Shown here: piece after piece, positions 38,501 to 53,890 of the stretch
Layout: each line of letters begins with the position of its first letter
Numbering within the stretch: the first letter of the stretch is position 1
DNA from: Cladorhizidae sp. MBARI D1340-BT2
Lineage: Eukaryota; Porifera; Demospongiae; Poecilosclerida; Cladorhizidae
Assembly (NCBI GenBank): GCA_028752905.1
Contig: JAQNBH010000003.1
Location: forward strand, 38,190,472 to 38,254,471
Length of the DNA: 64,000 nucleotides
Direction of reading: 5' to 3'
Translations under genes and position numbers: made by a program
Notes under the pieces: model-generated
What the model was told of the DNA's origin: nothing
What the model saw: only the letters and a program-made list of their open reading frames with translations
Databases searched by the model: none

Positions 38501-41500
38501 CTAGCATGGTTATACACCTAGCATGGTTATATACCTAGCATGGTTATATACCTAGCATGGTTATATACCTAGCATGGTTATATACCTAGCATGGTTATAC
38601 ACCTAGCATGGTTATATACCTAGCATGGTTATATACCTAGCATGGTTATATACCTAGCATGGTTATATACCTAGAATGGTTATACACCTAGCATGGCTAT
38701 ACAATTAGCATGGTTATACACCTAGCATGGTTATATACCTAGCATAGTTATACACCTAGCATGGTTATACACCTAGCATGGTTATATACCTAGCATGGTT
38801 ATATACCTAGCATAGTTATATACCTAGCATGGTTATATACCTAGCATAGTTATACACCTAGCATGGTTATACACCTAGCATGGTTATATACCTAGCATGG
38901 TTATATACCTAGCATGGTTATATACCTAGCTTGGTTATACACCTAGCATGGTTATAATTATACCTAGCATGGTTATATACCTAGCGTGGTTATACACCTA
39001 GCATGGTTATATACCTAGCATGGTTATACACCTAGCATGGTTATACACCTAGCATGGTTATATACCTAGCATGGTTATATACCTAGCATGGTTATACAAT
39101 TAGCATGGTTATACACCTAGCATGGTTATATACCTAGCATAGTTATACACCTAGCATGGTTATACACCTAGCATGGTTATATACCTAGCTTGGTTATACA
39201 CCTAGCATGGTTATAATTATACCTAGCATGGTTATATACCTAGCGTGGTTATACACCTAGCATGGTTATATACCTAGCATGGTTATACACCTAGCATGGT
39301 TATACACCTAGCATGGTTATATACCTAGCATGGTTATATACCTAGCATGGTTATACAATTAGCATGGTTATACACCTAGCATGGTTATATACCTAGCATA
39401 GTTATACACCTAGCATGGTTATACACCTAGCATGGTTATATACCTAGCATGGTTATATACTTAGCATGGTTATATACCTAGCATGGTTATATACCTAGCA
39501 TGGTTATATACCTAGCAAGGTTATACACCTAGCATGGTTATATACCTAGTATGTTTATATACCTAGCATGGTCATACACCTAGCATGGTTATATACGTAG
39601 CATGGTTATATACCTAGCATGGTTATATATCTAGCATGGTTATATACCTAGCATAGTTATACACCTAGCATGGTTATACAATTAGCATGGTTATACACCT
39701 AGCATGGTTATATACCTAGCATAGTTATACACCTAGTATGGTTATACACCTAGCATGGTTATATACCTAGCATGGTTATATACCTAGCATGGTTATATAC
39801 CTAGCATGATTATATACCTAGAATAGTTATACACCTAGCATGGTTATACAATTAGCATGGTTATACACCTAGCATGGTTATACACCTAGCATGGTTATAT
39901 ATCTAGCATGGTTATACACCTAGCATGGTTATACACCTAGCATGGTTATACAATTAGCATGGTTATACACCTAGCATGGATATATACCTAGCATGGTTAT
40001 ACACCTAGCATGGTTATACACCTAGCATGGTTATATACCTAGCATGGTTATATACCTAGCATTGTTATACACCTAGCATGCTTATACAATTAGTATTGTT
40101 ATACACCTAGCCTGGTTATATACCTAGCATAGTTATACACTTAGCATGGTTATACACCTATCATGGTTATATACCTAGCATGGTTATATACCTAGCATGG
40201 TTATATACCTAGCATGGTTATATACCTAGCGTGGTTATATACCTAGCATAGTTATACACCTAGCATGCTTATACAATTAACATTGTTATACACCTAGCAT
40301 GGTTATATACCTAGCATAGTTATACACTTAGCATGGTTATACACCTATCATGGTTATATATCTAGCATGGTTATATACCTAGCATGGTTATATACCTAGC
40401 ATGGTTATATACCTAGCATGGTTATATACCTAGCATGGTTATATACCTAGCATGGTTATATACCTAGCATAGTTATACACCTAGCATGCTTATACAATTA
40501 GCATTGTTATACACCTATCATGGTTATATACCTAGCATGGTTATATACCTAGCATGGTTATATACCTAGCATGGTTATATACCTATACACCTAGCATGGT
40601 TATACAATTAGCATGGGTATACACCTAGCATGGTTATATACCTAGCATAGTTATACACCTAGCATGGTTATACACCTAGCATGGTTATATACCTAGCATG
40701 GTTATATACCTAGCATGGTTATACACCTAGCATGGTTATACACCTAGCATGGTTATATACCTAGCATGGTTATATACCTAGCATGGTTATATACCTAGCA
40801 TTGTTATATACCTAGCATAGTTATACACCTAGCATGGTTATACAATTAGCATCGTTATACACCTAGCATGGTTATACACCTAGCATGGTTATACACCTAG
40901 CATGGTTATATACCTAGCATGGTTATATACCTAGCATGGTTATATACCTAGCATGGTTATATACCTGGCATAGTTATACACCTAGCATGGTTATACAATT
41001 AGCATGGTTATACACCTAGCATGGTTATATACCTAGCATGGTTATAGACCTAGCATGGTTATATACCTAGCATGGTTATACACCTAGCATGGTGATATAC
41101 CTAGCATGGTTATATACCTAGCATGGTTATATACCTAGCATGGTTATATACCTAGCATAGTTATACACCTAGCATGGTTATACAATTAGCATGGTTATAT
41201 ACCTAGCATGGTTATATACCTAGCATAGTTATACACATAGCATGGTTATACAATTAGCATGGTTATACACCTAGCATGGTTATATACCTAGCATAGTTAT
41301 ACACCTAGCATGGTTATACACCGAGCATGGTTATATACCTAGCATGGTTATATACCTAGCATGGTTATATACCTCCTAGCATGGTTATACACCTAGCATG
41401 GTTATATACCTAGTATGGTTATAATATACCTAGCATGGTTATATACCTAGCATGGTTATATATCTGGCATAGTTATACACCTAGCATGGTTATACAATTA

Positions 41501-41705
41501 GCATGGTTATACACCTAGCATGGTTATATACCTAGCATGGTTATATACCTAGCATGGTTATATACCTAGCATGGTTATACACCTAGCATGGTTATATACC
41601 TAGCATGGTTATACACCTAGCATGGTTATATACCTAGCATGGTTATATACCTAGCATATTTATACACCTAGCATGGTTATACAATTAACATGGTTATACA
41701 CCTAG

Positions 41706-44700
41706 CATGATTATATACCTAGCATGGTTATATACCTAGCATGGTTATATACCTAGCATGGTTATATACCTAGCATAGTTATACACCTAGCATAGTTATA
41801 CAATTAGCATGGTTATACACCTAGCATGGTTATATACCTAGCATAGTTATACACCTAGCATGGTTATACACCGAGCATGGTTATATACCTAGCATGGTTA
41901 TATATCTAGCATGGTTATATACCTAGCATGGTTATATATCTGGCATAGTTATACACCTAGCATGGTTATACAATTAGCATGGTTATACACCTAGCATGGT
42001 TATATACCTAGCATGGTTATATACCTAGCATGGTTATATACCTAGCATGGTTATACACCTAGCATGGTTATATACCTAGCATGGTTATATACCTAGCATG
42101 GTTATATACCTAGCATGGTTATATACCTAGCATATTTATACACCTAGCATGGTTATACAATTAACATGGTTATACACCTAACATGGTTATATACCTAGCA
42201 TAGCTATACACCTAGCATGGTTATACACCTAGCATGGTTATATACCTAGCATGGTTATATACCTAGCATGGTTATATACCTAGCATGGTTATATACCTAG
42301 CATGGTTATACACCTAGCATGGTTATATACCTAGCATGGTTATATACCTAGCATAGTTATACACCTAGCATGGTTATATACCTAGCATAGTTATAGACCT
42401 AGCATGGTTATAAAATTAGCATGGTTATACACCTAGCATGGTTATATACCTAGCATGGTTATATACCTAGAATAGTTATACACCTAGCATGGTTATACAC
42501 CTAGCATGGTTATATACCTAGCATGGTTATATACCTAGCATGGTTATATACCTAGCATGGTTATATACCTAGCATGGTTATATACCTAGCATAGTTATAC
42601 ACCTAGCATGGTTATACAATTAGCATGGTTATACACCTAGCATGGTTATATACCTAGCATGGTTATATACCTAGCATAGTTATATACCTAGCATGGTTAT
42701 ACACCTAGCATGGTTATACACCTAGCATGTTTATATACCTAGCATGGTTATATACCTAGCATGGTTATATACCTAGCATGGTTATATACCTAGCATAGTT
42801 ATACACCTAGCATGCTTATACAATTAGCATGGTTATACACCTAGCATGGTTATATACCTAGCATAGTTATACACTTAGCATGGTTATACACCTATCATGG
42901 TTATATACCTAGCATGGTTATATACCTAGCATGGTTATATACCTAGCATGGTTATATACCTAGCATAGTTATACACCTAGCATGGTTATACAATTAGCAT
43001 GGTTATACACCTAGCATGGTTATATACCTAGCATAGTTATACACCTAGCATGGTTATACACCGAGCATGGTTATATACCTAGCATGGTTATACACCTACA
43101 TGTAGCATGGTTATATACCTAGCATGGTTATACACCTAGCATGGTTATATACCTAGCATGGTTATATACCTAGCATGGTTATATAACTCGCATGGTTATA
43201 TACCTAGCATGATTATATACCTAGCATAGTTATACACCTAGATTGGTTATACAATTAGCATGGTTATACACCTAGCATGGTTATATACCTAGCATGGTTA
43301 TATACCTAGCATAGTTATACACCTAGCATGGTTATACACCTAGCATGGTTATATACCTAGCATGGTTATATACCTAGCATGGTTATATACCTAGCATGGT
43401 TATATACCTAGCATGGTTATATACCTAGCATAGTTATACACCTAGCATGGTTATACAATTAGTATGGTTATACACCTAGCATGGTTATATACCTAGCATG
43501 GTTATATACCTAGCATAGTTATACACATAGCATGGTTATACACCTAGCATGGTTATACACCTAGCATGGTTATATACCTAGCATGGTTATATACCTAGCA
43601 TTAGCATGGTTATATACCTAGCATAGTTATACACCTAGCATGCTTATACAATTAGCATGGTTATATACCTAGCATGGTTATATACCTAGCATAGTTATAC
43701 ACTTAGCATGGTTATACACCTATCATGGTTATATACCTAGCATGGTTATATACCTAGCATGGTTATATACCTAGCATGGTTATATACCTAGCATAGTTAT
43801 ACACCTAGCATGGTTATACAATTAGCATGGTTATACACCTAGCATGGTTATATACCTAGCATAGTTATACACCTAGCATGGTTATACACTGAGCATGGTT
43901 ATATACCTAGCATGGTTATATACCTAGCATGGTTATATACCTAGCATGGTTATACACCTAGCATGGTTATATACCTAGTATGGTTATATACCTAGCATGG
44001 TTATATACCTAGCATGGTTATATATCTGGCATAGTTATACACCTAGCATGGTTATACAATTAGCATGGTTATACACCTAGCATGGTTATATACCTAGCAT
44101 GGTTATATACCTAGCATGGTTATATACCTAGCATGGTTATACACCTAGCATGGTTATATACCTAGCATGGTTATATACCTAGCATGGTTATATACCTAGC
44201 ATGGTTATATACCTAGCATATTTATACACCTAGCATGGTTATACAATTAACATGGTTATACACCTAACATGGTTATATACCTAGCATAGCTATACACCTA
44301 GCATGGTTATACACCTAGCATGGTTATATACCTAGCATGGTTATATACCTAGCATGGTTATATACCTAGCATGGTTATATACCTAGCATGGTTATACACC
44401 TAGCATGGTTATATACCTAGCATGGTTATATACCTAGCATGGTTATATACCTAGCATGGTTATATACCTAGAATGGTTATACACCTAGCATGGCTATACA
44501 TTTAGCATGGTTATACACCTAGCATGGTTATATACCTAGCATAGTTATACACCTAGCATGATTATACACCTAGCATGGTTATATACCTAGCATGGTTATA
44601 TACCTAGCATGGTTATATACCTAGCATGGTTATATACCTAGCATAGTTATACACCTAGCATGGTTATACACCTAGCATGGTTATATACCTAGCATGATTA

Positions 44701-45873
44701 TACACCTAGCATGGTTATATACCTAGCTTGGTTATACACCTAGCATGGTTATAATTATACCTAGCATGGTTATATACCTAGCGTGGTTATACACCTAGCA
44801 TGGTTATATACCTAGCATGGTTATACACCTAGCATTGTTATACACCTAGCATGGTTATATACCTAGCATGGTTATATACCTAGCATGGTTATACAATTAG
44901 CATGGTTATACACCTAGCATGGTTATATACCTAGCATAGTTATACACCTAGCATGGTTATACACCTAGCATGGTTATATACCTAGCTTGGTTATACACCT
45001 AGCATGGTTATAATTATACCTAGCATGGTTATATACCTAGCTTGGTTATACACCTAGCATGGTTATATACCTAGCATGGTTATACACCTAGCATGGTTAT
45101 ACACCTAGCATGGTTATATACCTAGCATGGTTATATACCTAGCATGGTTATACAATTAGCATGGTTATACACCTAGCATGGTTATATACCTAGCATAGTT
45201 ATACACCTAGCATGGTTATACACCTAGCATGGTTATATACCTAGCATGGTTATATACTTAGCATGGTTATATACCTAGCATGGTTATATACCTAGCATGG
45301 TTATATACCTAGCATGGTTATACACCTAGCATGGTTATATACCTAGCATGTTTATATACCTAGCATGGTCATACACCTAGCATGGTTATATACTTAGCAT
45401 GGTTATATACCTAGCATGGTTATATATCTAGCATGGTTATATACCTAGCATAGTTATACACCTAGCATGGTTATACAATTAGCATGGTTATACACCTAGC
45501 ATGGTTATATACCTAGCATAGTTATACACCTAGTATGGTTATACACCTAGCATGGTTATACACCTAGCATGGTTATATACCTAGTATGGTTATATACCTA
45601 GCATGGTTATATACCTAGCATGGTTATATATCTGGCATAGTTATACACCTAGCATGGTTATACAATTAGCATGGTTATACACCTAGCATGGTTATATACC
45701 TAGCATGGTTATATACCTAGCATGGTTATATACCTAGCATGGTTATACACCTAGCATGGTTATATACCTAGCATGGTTATACACCTAGCATGGTTATATA
45801 CCTAGCATGGTTATATACCTAGCATATTTATACACCTAGCATGGTTATACAATTAACATGGTTATACACCTAG
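41706..45873 (+). repeat. Higher-order repeat B, copy 1 (4,168 bp)
   Basis: Defined from one occurrence to the next of a rare order: an ACAATTAACATGG unit, a TATACACC unit, then CATGATTATATACC (CATGAT at 41706, 45874, 50670, 53891 and 57955). It contains a TAAAATTAG unit at 42411, the inserted TACATG at 43097, a 23-bp unit and one pair of 21-bp units. The choice of start is arbitrary within the repeat. Confidence 0.75.
43097..43102. repeat. 6-bp insert TACATG creating palindrome TACATGTA
   Basis: Six bases between two otherwise normal units make the 8-bp palindrome TACATGTA. The same insert is at 47860-47865 (4,763 bp on) and 59363-59368 (a further 11,503 bp on), each in the same higher-order context. 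The differing base pattern distinguishes it from the TAGCAT duplication in 23-bp units. Confidence 0.85.
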
Positions 45874-48800
45874 CATGATTATATACCTAGCATGGTTATA
45901 TACCTAGCATGGTTATATACCTAGCATGGTTATATACCTAGCATAGTTATACACCTAGCATGGTTATACAATTAGCATGGTTATACACCTAGCATGGTTA
46001 TATACCTAGCATAGTTATACACCTAGCATGGTTATACACCGAGCATGGTTATATACCTAGCATGGTTATATATCTAGCATGGTTATATTCCTAGCATGGT
46101 TATATATCTGGCATAGTTATACACCTAGCATGGTTATACAATTAGCATGGTTATACACCTAGCATGGTTATATACCTAGCATGGTTATATACCTAGCATG
46201 TTTATATACCTAGCATGGTTATACACCTAGCATGGTTATATACCTAGCATGGTTATATACCTAGCATGGTTATATACCTAGCATTGTTATATACCTAGCA
46301 TATTTATACACCTAGCATGGTTATACAATTAACATGGTTATACACCTAACATGGTTATATACCTAGCATAGCTATACACCTAGCATGGTTATACACCTAG
46401 CATGGTTATATACCTAGCATGGTTATATACCTAGCATGGTTATATACCTAGCATGGTTATATACCTAGCATGGTTATACACCTAGCATGGTTATATACCT
46501 AGCATGGTTATATACCTAGCATAGTTATACACCTAGCATGGTTATATACCTAGCATAGTTATACACCTAGCATGGTTATACAATTAGCATGGTTATACAC
46601 CTAGCATGGTTATATACCTAGCATGGTTATATACCTAGCATAGTTATACACCTAGCATGGTTATACACCTAGCATGGTTATATACCTAGCATGGTTATAT
46701 ACCTAGCATGGTTATATACCTAGCATGGTTATACACCTATCATGGTTATATACCTAGCATGGTTATATACCTAGCATGGTTATATACCTAGCATGGTTAT
46801 ATACCTAGCATAGTTATACACCTAGCATGGTTATACAATTAGCATGGTTATACACCTAGCATGGTTATATACCTAGCATGGTTATATACCTAGCATATTT
46901 ATACACCTAGCATGGTTATACAATTAACATGGTTATACACCTAACATGGTTATATACCTAGCATAGCTATACACCTAGCATGGTTATACACCTAGCATGG
47001 TTATATACCTAGCATGGTTATATACCTAGCATGGTTATATACCTAGCATGGTTATATACCTAGCATGGTTATACACCTAGCATGGTTATATACCTAGCAT
47101 GGTTATATACCTAGCATAGTTATACACCTAGCATGGTTATATACCTAGCATAGTTATAGACCTAGCATGGTTATAAAATTAGCATGGTTATACACCTAGC
47201 ATGGTTATATACCTAGCATGGTTATATACCTAGAATAGTTATACACCTAGCATGGTTATACACCTTGCATGGTTATATACCTAGCATGGTTATATACCTA
47301 GCATGGTTATATACCTAGCATGGTTATATACCTAGCATGGTTATATACCTAGCATAGTTATACACCTAGCATGGTTATACAATTAGCATGGTTATACACC
47401 TAGCATGGTTATATACCTAGCATGGTTATATACCTAGCATAGTTATATACCTAGCATGGTTATACACCTAGCATGGTTATACACCTAGCATGTTTATATA
47501 CCTAGCATGGTTATATACCTAGCATGGTTATATACCTAGCATGGTTATATACCTAGCATAGTTATACACCTAGCATGCTTATACAATTAGCATGGTTATA
47601 CACCTAGCATGGTTATATACCTAGCATAGTTATACACTTAGCATGGTTATACACCTATCATGGTTATATACCTAGCATGGTTATATACCTAGCATGGTTA
47701 TATACCTAGCATGGTTATATACCTAGCATAGTTATACACCTAGCATGGTTATACAATTAGCATGGTTATACACCTAGCATGGTTATATACCTAGCATAGT
47801 TATACACCTAGCATGGTTATACACCGAGCATGGTTATATACCTAGCATGGTTATACACCTACATGTAGCATGGTTATATACCTAGCATGGTTATACACCT
47901 AGCATGGTTATATACCTAGCATGGTTATACACCTAGCATGGTTATATACCTAGCATGGTTATATACCTAGCATGGTTATATAACTCGCATGGTTATATAC
48001 CTAGCATGATTATATACCTAGCATAGTTATACACCTAGATTGGTTATACAATTAGCATGGTTATACACCTAGCATGGTTATATACCTAGCATGGTTATAT
48101 ACCTAGCATAGTTATACACCTAGCATGGTTATACACCTAGCATGGTTATATACCTAGCATGGTTATATACCTAGCATGGTTATATACCTAGCATGGTTAT
48201 ATACCTAGCATGGTTATATACCTAGCATAGTTATACACCTAGCATGGTTATACAATTAGTATGGTTATACACCTAGCATGGTTATATACCTAGCATGGTT
48301 ATATACCTAGCATAGTTATACACGTAGCATGGTTATACACCTAGCATGGTTATACACCTAGCATGGTTATATACCTAGCATGGTTATATACCTAGCATTA
48401 GCATGGTTATATACCTAGCATAGTTATACACCTAGCATGCTTATACAATTAGCATGGTTATATACCTAGCATGGTTATATACCTAGCATAGTTATACACT
48501 TAGCATGGTTATACACCTATCATGGTTATATACCTAGCATGGTTATATACCTAGCATGGTTATATACCTAGCATGGTTATATACCTAGCATAGTTATACA
48601 CCTAGCATGGTTATACAATTAGCATGGTTATACACCTAGCATGGTTATATACCTAGCATAGTTATACACCTAGCATGGTTATACACTGAGCATGGTTATA
48701 TACCTAGCATGGTTATATACCTAGCATGGTTATATACCTAGCATGGTTATACACTAGCATGGTTATATACCTAGTATGGTTATATACCTAGCATGGTTAT

Positions 48801-50669
48801 ATACCTAGCATGGTTATATATCTGGCATAGTTATACACCTAGCATGGTTATACAATTAGCATGGTTATACACCTAGCATGGTTATATACCTAGCATGGTT
48901 ATATACCTAGCATGGTTATATACCTAGCATGGTTATACACCTAGCATGGTTATATACCTAGCATGGTTATATACCTAGCATGGTTATATACCTAGCATGG
49001 TTATATACCTAGCATATTTATACACCTAGCATGGTTATACAATTAACATGGTTATACACCTAACATGGTTATATACCTAGCATAGCTATACACCTAGCAT
49101 GGTTATACACCTAGCATGGTTATATACCTAGCATGGTTATATACCTAGCATGGTTATATACCTAGCATGGTTATATACCTAGCATGGTTATACACCTAGC
49201 ATGGTTATATACCTAGCATGGTTATATACCTAGCATGGTTATATACCTAGCATGGTTATATACCTAGAATGGTTATACACCTAGCATGGCTATACATTTA
49301 GCATGGTTATACACCTAGCATGGTTATATACCTAGCATAGTTATACACCTAGCATGATTATACACCTAGCATGGTTATATACCTAGCATGGTTATATACC
49401 TAGCATGGTTATATACCTAGCATGGTTATATACCTAGCATAGTTATACACCTAGCATGGTTATACACCTAGCATGGTTATATACCTAGCATGATTATACA
49501 CCTAGCATGGTTATATACCTAGCTTGGTTATACACCTAGCATGGTTATAATTATACCTAGCATGGTTATATACCTAGCGTGGTTATACACCTAGCATGGT
49601 TATATACCTAGCATGGTTATACACCTAGCATTGTTATACACCTAGCATGGTTATATACCTAGCATGGTTATATACCTAGCATGGTTATACAATTAGCATG
49701 GTTATACACCTAGCATGGTTATATACCTAGCATAGTTATACACCTAGCATGGTTATACACCTAGCATGGTTATATACCTAGCTTGGTTATACACCTAGCA
49801 TGGTTATAATTATACCTAGCATGGTTATATACCTAGCTTGGTTATACACCTAGCATGGTTATATACCTAGCATGGTTATACACCTAGCATGGTTATACAC
49901 CTAGCATGGTTATATACCTAGCATGGTTATATACCTAGCATGGTTATACAATTAGCATGGTTATACACCTAGCATGGTTATATACCTAGCATAGTTATAC
50001 ACCTAGCATGGTTATACACCTAGCATGGTTATATACCTAGCATGGTTATATACTTAGCATGGTTATATACCTAGCATGGTTATATACCTAGCATGGTTAT
50101 ATACCTAGCATGGTTATACACCTAGCATGGTTATATACCTATCATGTTTATATACCTAGCATGGTCATACACCTAGCATGGTTATATACTTAGCATGGTT
50201 ATATACCTAGCATGGTTATATATCTAGCATGGTTATATACCTAGCATAGTTATACACCTAGCATGGTTATACAATTAGCATGGTTATACACCTAGCATGG
50301 TTATATACCTAGCATAGTTATACACCTAGTATGGTTATACACCTAGCATGGTTATACACCTAGCATGGTTATATACCTAGTATGGTTATATACCTAGCAT
50401 GGTTATATACCTAGCATGGTTATATATCTGGCATAGTTATACACCTAGCATGGTTATACAATTAGCATGGTTATACACCTAGCATGGTTATATACCTAGC
50501 ATGGTTATATACCTAGCATGGTTATATACCTAGCATGGTTATACACCTAGCATGGTTATATACCTAGCATGGTTATACACCTAGCATGGTTATATACCTA
50601 GCATGGTTATATACCTAGCATATTTATACACCTAGCATGGTTATACAATTAACATGGTTATACACCTAG
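45874..50669 (+). repeat. Higher-order repeat B, copy 2 (4,796 bp)
   Basis: Its landmarks match copy 1 at 4,763 bp offset (TAAAATTAG at 42411 and 47174, TACATG at 43097 and 47860), then 4,797 bp after two extra units (23-bp unit's ATTAG at 43600 and 48397, 21-bp unit at 44748 and 49545). The 1-bp shift to 4,796 further right is explained by the single-base loss near 48752. Confidence 0.8.
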
Positions 50670-53600
50670 CATGATTATATACCTAGCATGGTTATATACC
50701 TAGCATGGTTATATACCTAGCATGGTTATATACCTAGCATAGTTATACACCTAGCATGGTTATACAATTAGCATGGTTATACACCTAGCATGGTTATATA
50801 CCTAGCATAGTTATACACCTAGCATGGTTATACACCGAGCATGGTTATATACCTAGCATGGTTATATATCTAGCATGGTTATATTCCTAGCATGGTTATA
50901 TATCTGGCATAGTTATACACCTAGCATGGTTATACAATTAGCATGGTTATACACCTAGCATGGTTATATACCTAGCATGGTTATATACCTAGCATGTTTA
51001 TATACCTAGCATGGTTATACACCTAGCATGGTTATATACCTAGCATGGTTATATACCTAGCATGGTTATATACCTAGCATTGTTATATACCTAGCATATT
51101 TATACACCTAGCATGGTTATACAATTAACATGGTTATACACCTAACATGGTTATATACCTAGCATAGCTATACACCTAGCATGGTTATACACCTAGCATG
51201 GTTATATACCTAGCATGGTTATATACCTAGCATGGTTATATACCTAGCATGGTTATATACCTAGCATGGTTATACACCTAGCATGGTTATATACCTAGCA
51301 TGGTTATATACCTAGCATAGTTATACACCTAGCATGGTTATATACCTAGCATAGTTATACACCTAGCATGGTTATACAATTAGCATGGTTATACACCTAG
51401 CATGGTTATATACCTAGCATGGTTATATACCTAGCATGGTTATATACCTAGCATGGTTATATACCTAGCATGGTTATATACCTAGCATGGTTATATACCT
51501 AGCATAGTTATACACCTAGCATGGTTATACAATTAGCATGGTTATACACCTAGCATGGTTATATACCTAGCATGATTATATACCTAGCATGGTTATATAC
51601 CTAGCATGGTTATATACCTAGCATGGTTATATACCTAGCATGGTTATATACCTAGCATATTTATACACCTAGCATGGTTATACAATTAACATGGTTATAC
51701 ACCTAACATGGTTATATACCTAGCATAGCTATACACCTAGCATGGTTATACACCTAGCATGGTTATATACCTAGCATGGTTATATACCTAGCATGGTTAT
51801 ATACCTAGCATAGTTATACACCTAGCATGGTTATACACCTAGCATGGTTATATACCTAGCATGGTTATATACCTAGCATAGTTATACACTTAGCATGGTT
51901 ATACACCTATCATGGTTATATACCTAGCATGGTTATATACCTAGCATGGTTATATACCTAGCATGGTTATATACCTAGCATAGTTATACACCTAGCATGG
52001 TTATACAATTAGCATGGTTATACACCTAGCATGGTTATATACCTAGCATAGTTATACACCTAGCATGGTTATACACTGAGCATGGTTATATACCTAGCAT
52101 GGTTATATACCTAGCATGGTTATATACCTAGCATGGTTATACACCTAGCATGGTTATATACCTAGTATGGTTATATACCTAGCATGGTTATATACCTAGC
52201 ACGGTTATATATCTGGCATAGTTATACACCTAGATTGGTTATACAATTAGCATGGTTATACACCTAGCATGGTTATATACCTAGCATGGTTATATACCTA
52301 GCATAGCTATACACCTAGCATGGTTATACACCTAGCATGGTTATATACCTAGCATGGTTATATACCTAGCATGGTTATATACCTAGCATGGTTATATACC
52401 TAGCATGGTTATACACCTAGCATGGTTATATACCTAGCATGGTTATATACCTAGCATGGTTATATACCTAGCATGGTTATATACCTAGAATGGTTATACA
52501 CCTAGCATGGCTATACATTTAGCATGGTTATACACCTAGCATGGTTATATACCTAGCATAGTTATACACCTAGCATGATTATACACCTAGCATGGTTATA
52601 TACCTAGCATGGTTATATACCTAGCATGGTTATATACCTAGCATGGTTATATACCTAGCATAGTTATACACCTAGCATGGTTATACACCTAGCATGGTTA
52701 TATACCTAGCATGATTATACACCTAGCATGGTTATATACCTAGCTTGGTTATACACCTAGCATGGTTATAATTATACCTAGCATGGTTATATACCTAGCG
52801 TGGTTATACACCTAGCATGGTTATATACCTAGCATGGTTATACACCTAGCATTGTTATACACCTAGCATGGTTATATACCTAGCATGGTTATATACCTAG
52901 CATGGTTATACAATTAGCATGGTTATACACCTAGCATGGTTATATACCTAGCATAGTTATACACCTAGCATGGTTATACACCTAGCATGGTTATATACCT
53001 AGCTTGGTTATACACCTAGCATGGTTATAATTATACCTAGCATGGTTATATACCTAGCTTGGTTATACACCTAGCATGGTTATATACCTAGCATGGTTAT
53101 ACACCTAGCATGGTTATACACCTAGCATGGTTATATACCTAGCATGGTTATATACCTAGCATGGTTATACAATTAGCATGGTTATACACCTAGCATGGTT
53201 ATATACCTAGCATAGTTATACACCTAGCATGGTTATACACCTAGCATGGTTATATACCTAGCATGGTTATATACTTAGCATGGTTATATACCTAGCATGG
53301 TTATATACCTAGCATGGTTATATACCTAGCATGGTTATACACCTAGCATGGTTATATACCTAGCATGTTTATATACCTAGCATGGTCATACACCTAGCAT
53401 GGTTATATACTTAGCATGGTTATATACCTAGCATGGTTATATATCTAGCATGGTTATATACCTAGCATAGTTATACACCTAGCATGGTTATACAATTAGC
53501 ATGGTTATACACCTAGCATGGTTATATACCTAGCATAGTTATACACCTAGTATGGTTATACACCTAGCATGGTTATACACCTAGCATGGTTATATACCTA

Positions 53601-53890
53601 GTATGGTTATATACCTAGCATGGTTATATACCTAGCATGGTTATATATCTGGCATAGTTATACACCTAGCATGGTTATACAATTAGCATGGTTATACACC
53701 TAGCATGGTTATATACCTAGCATGGTTATATACCTAGCATGGTTATATACCTAGCATGGTTATACACCTAGCATGGTTATATACCTAGCATGGTTATACA
53801 CCTAGCATGGTTATATACCTAGCATGGTTATATACCTAGCATATTTATACACCTAGCATGGTTATACAATTAACATGGTTATACACCTAG
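50670..53890 (+). repeat. Higher-order repeat B, copy 3 (3,221 bp, shortened)
   Basis: It starts with the same landmark and carries a TATATTCC unit (GGTTATATTC at 50877) and a 21-bp unit pair at 52765 and 53024. It lacks the inserted TACATG, the TAAAATTAG unit and the 23-bp unit present in copies 1 and 2. About 1.6 kb of the middle is therefore missing, consistent with unequal exchange. Confidence 0.72.

Larger units (their letters stand above)
30080..40540 (+). repeat. Macro-block 3 (about 10.46 kb, carries transposon copy 3)
   Basis: The third macro-repeat. It follows block 2 at 10,905 bp up to about 36.2 kb, then at 10,837 bp. The shift reflects loss of 68 bp, exactly four units (including a CATGCTTATACAATTAG stretch), near 36.24 kb. 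Matching landmarks include the 8-bp partial unit and the paired 21-bp units at 38951 and 39210. Near 40540 the order switches to the pattern seen just downstream of the element (the 8-bp partial unit at 40584), so the block ends by fusing into a roughly 4.3-kb sub-repeat. Confidence 0.8.
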
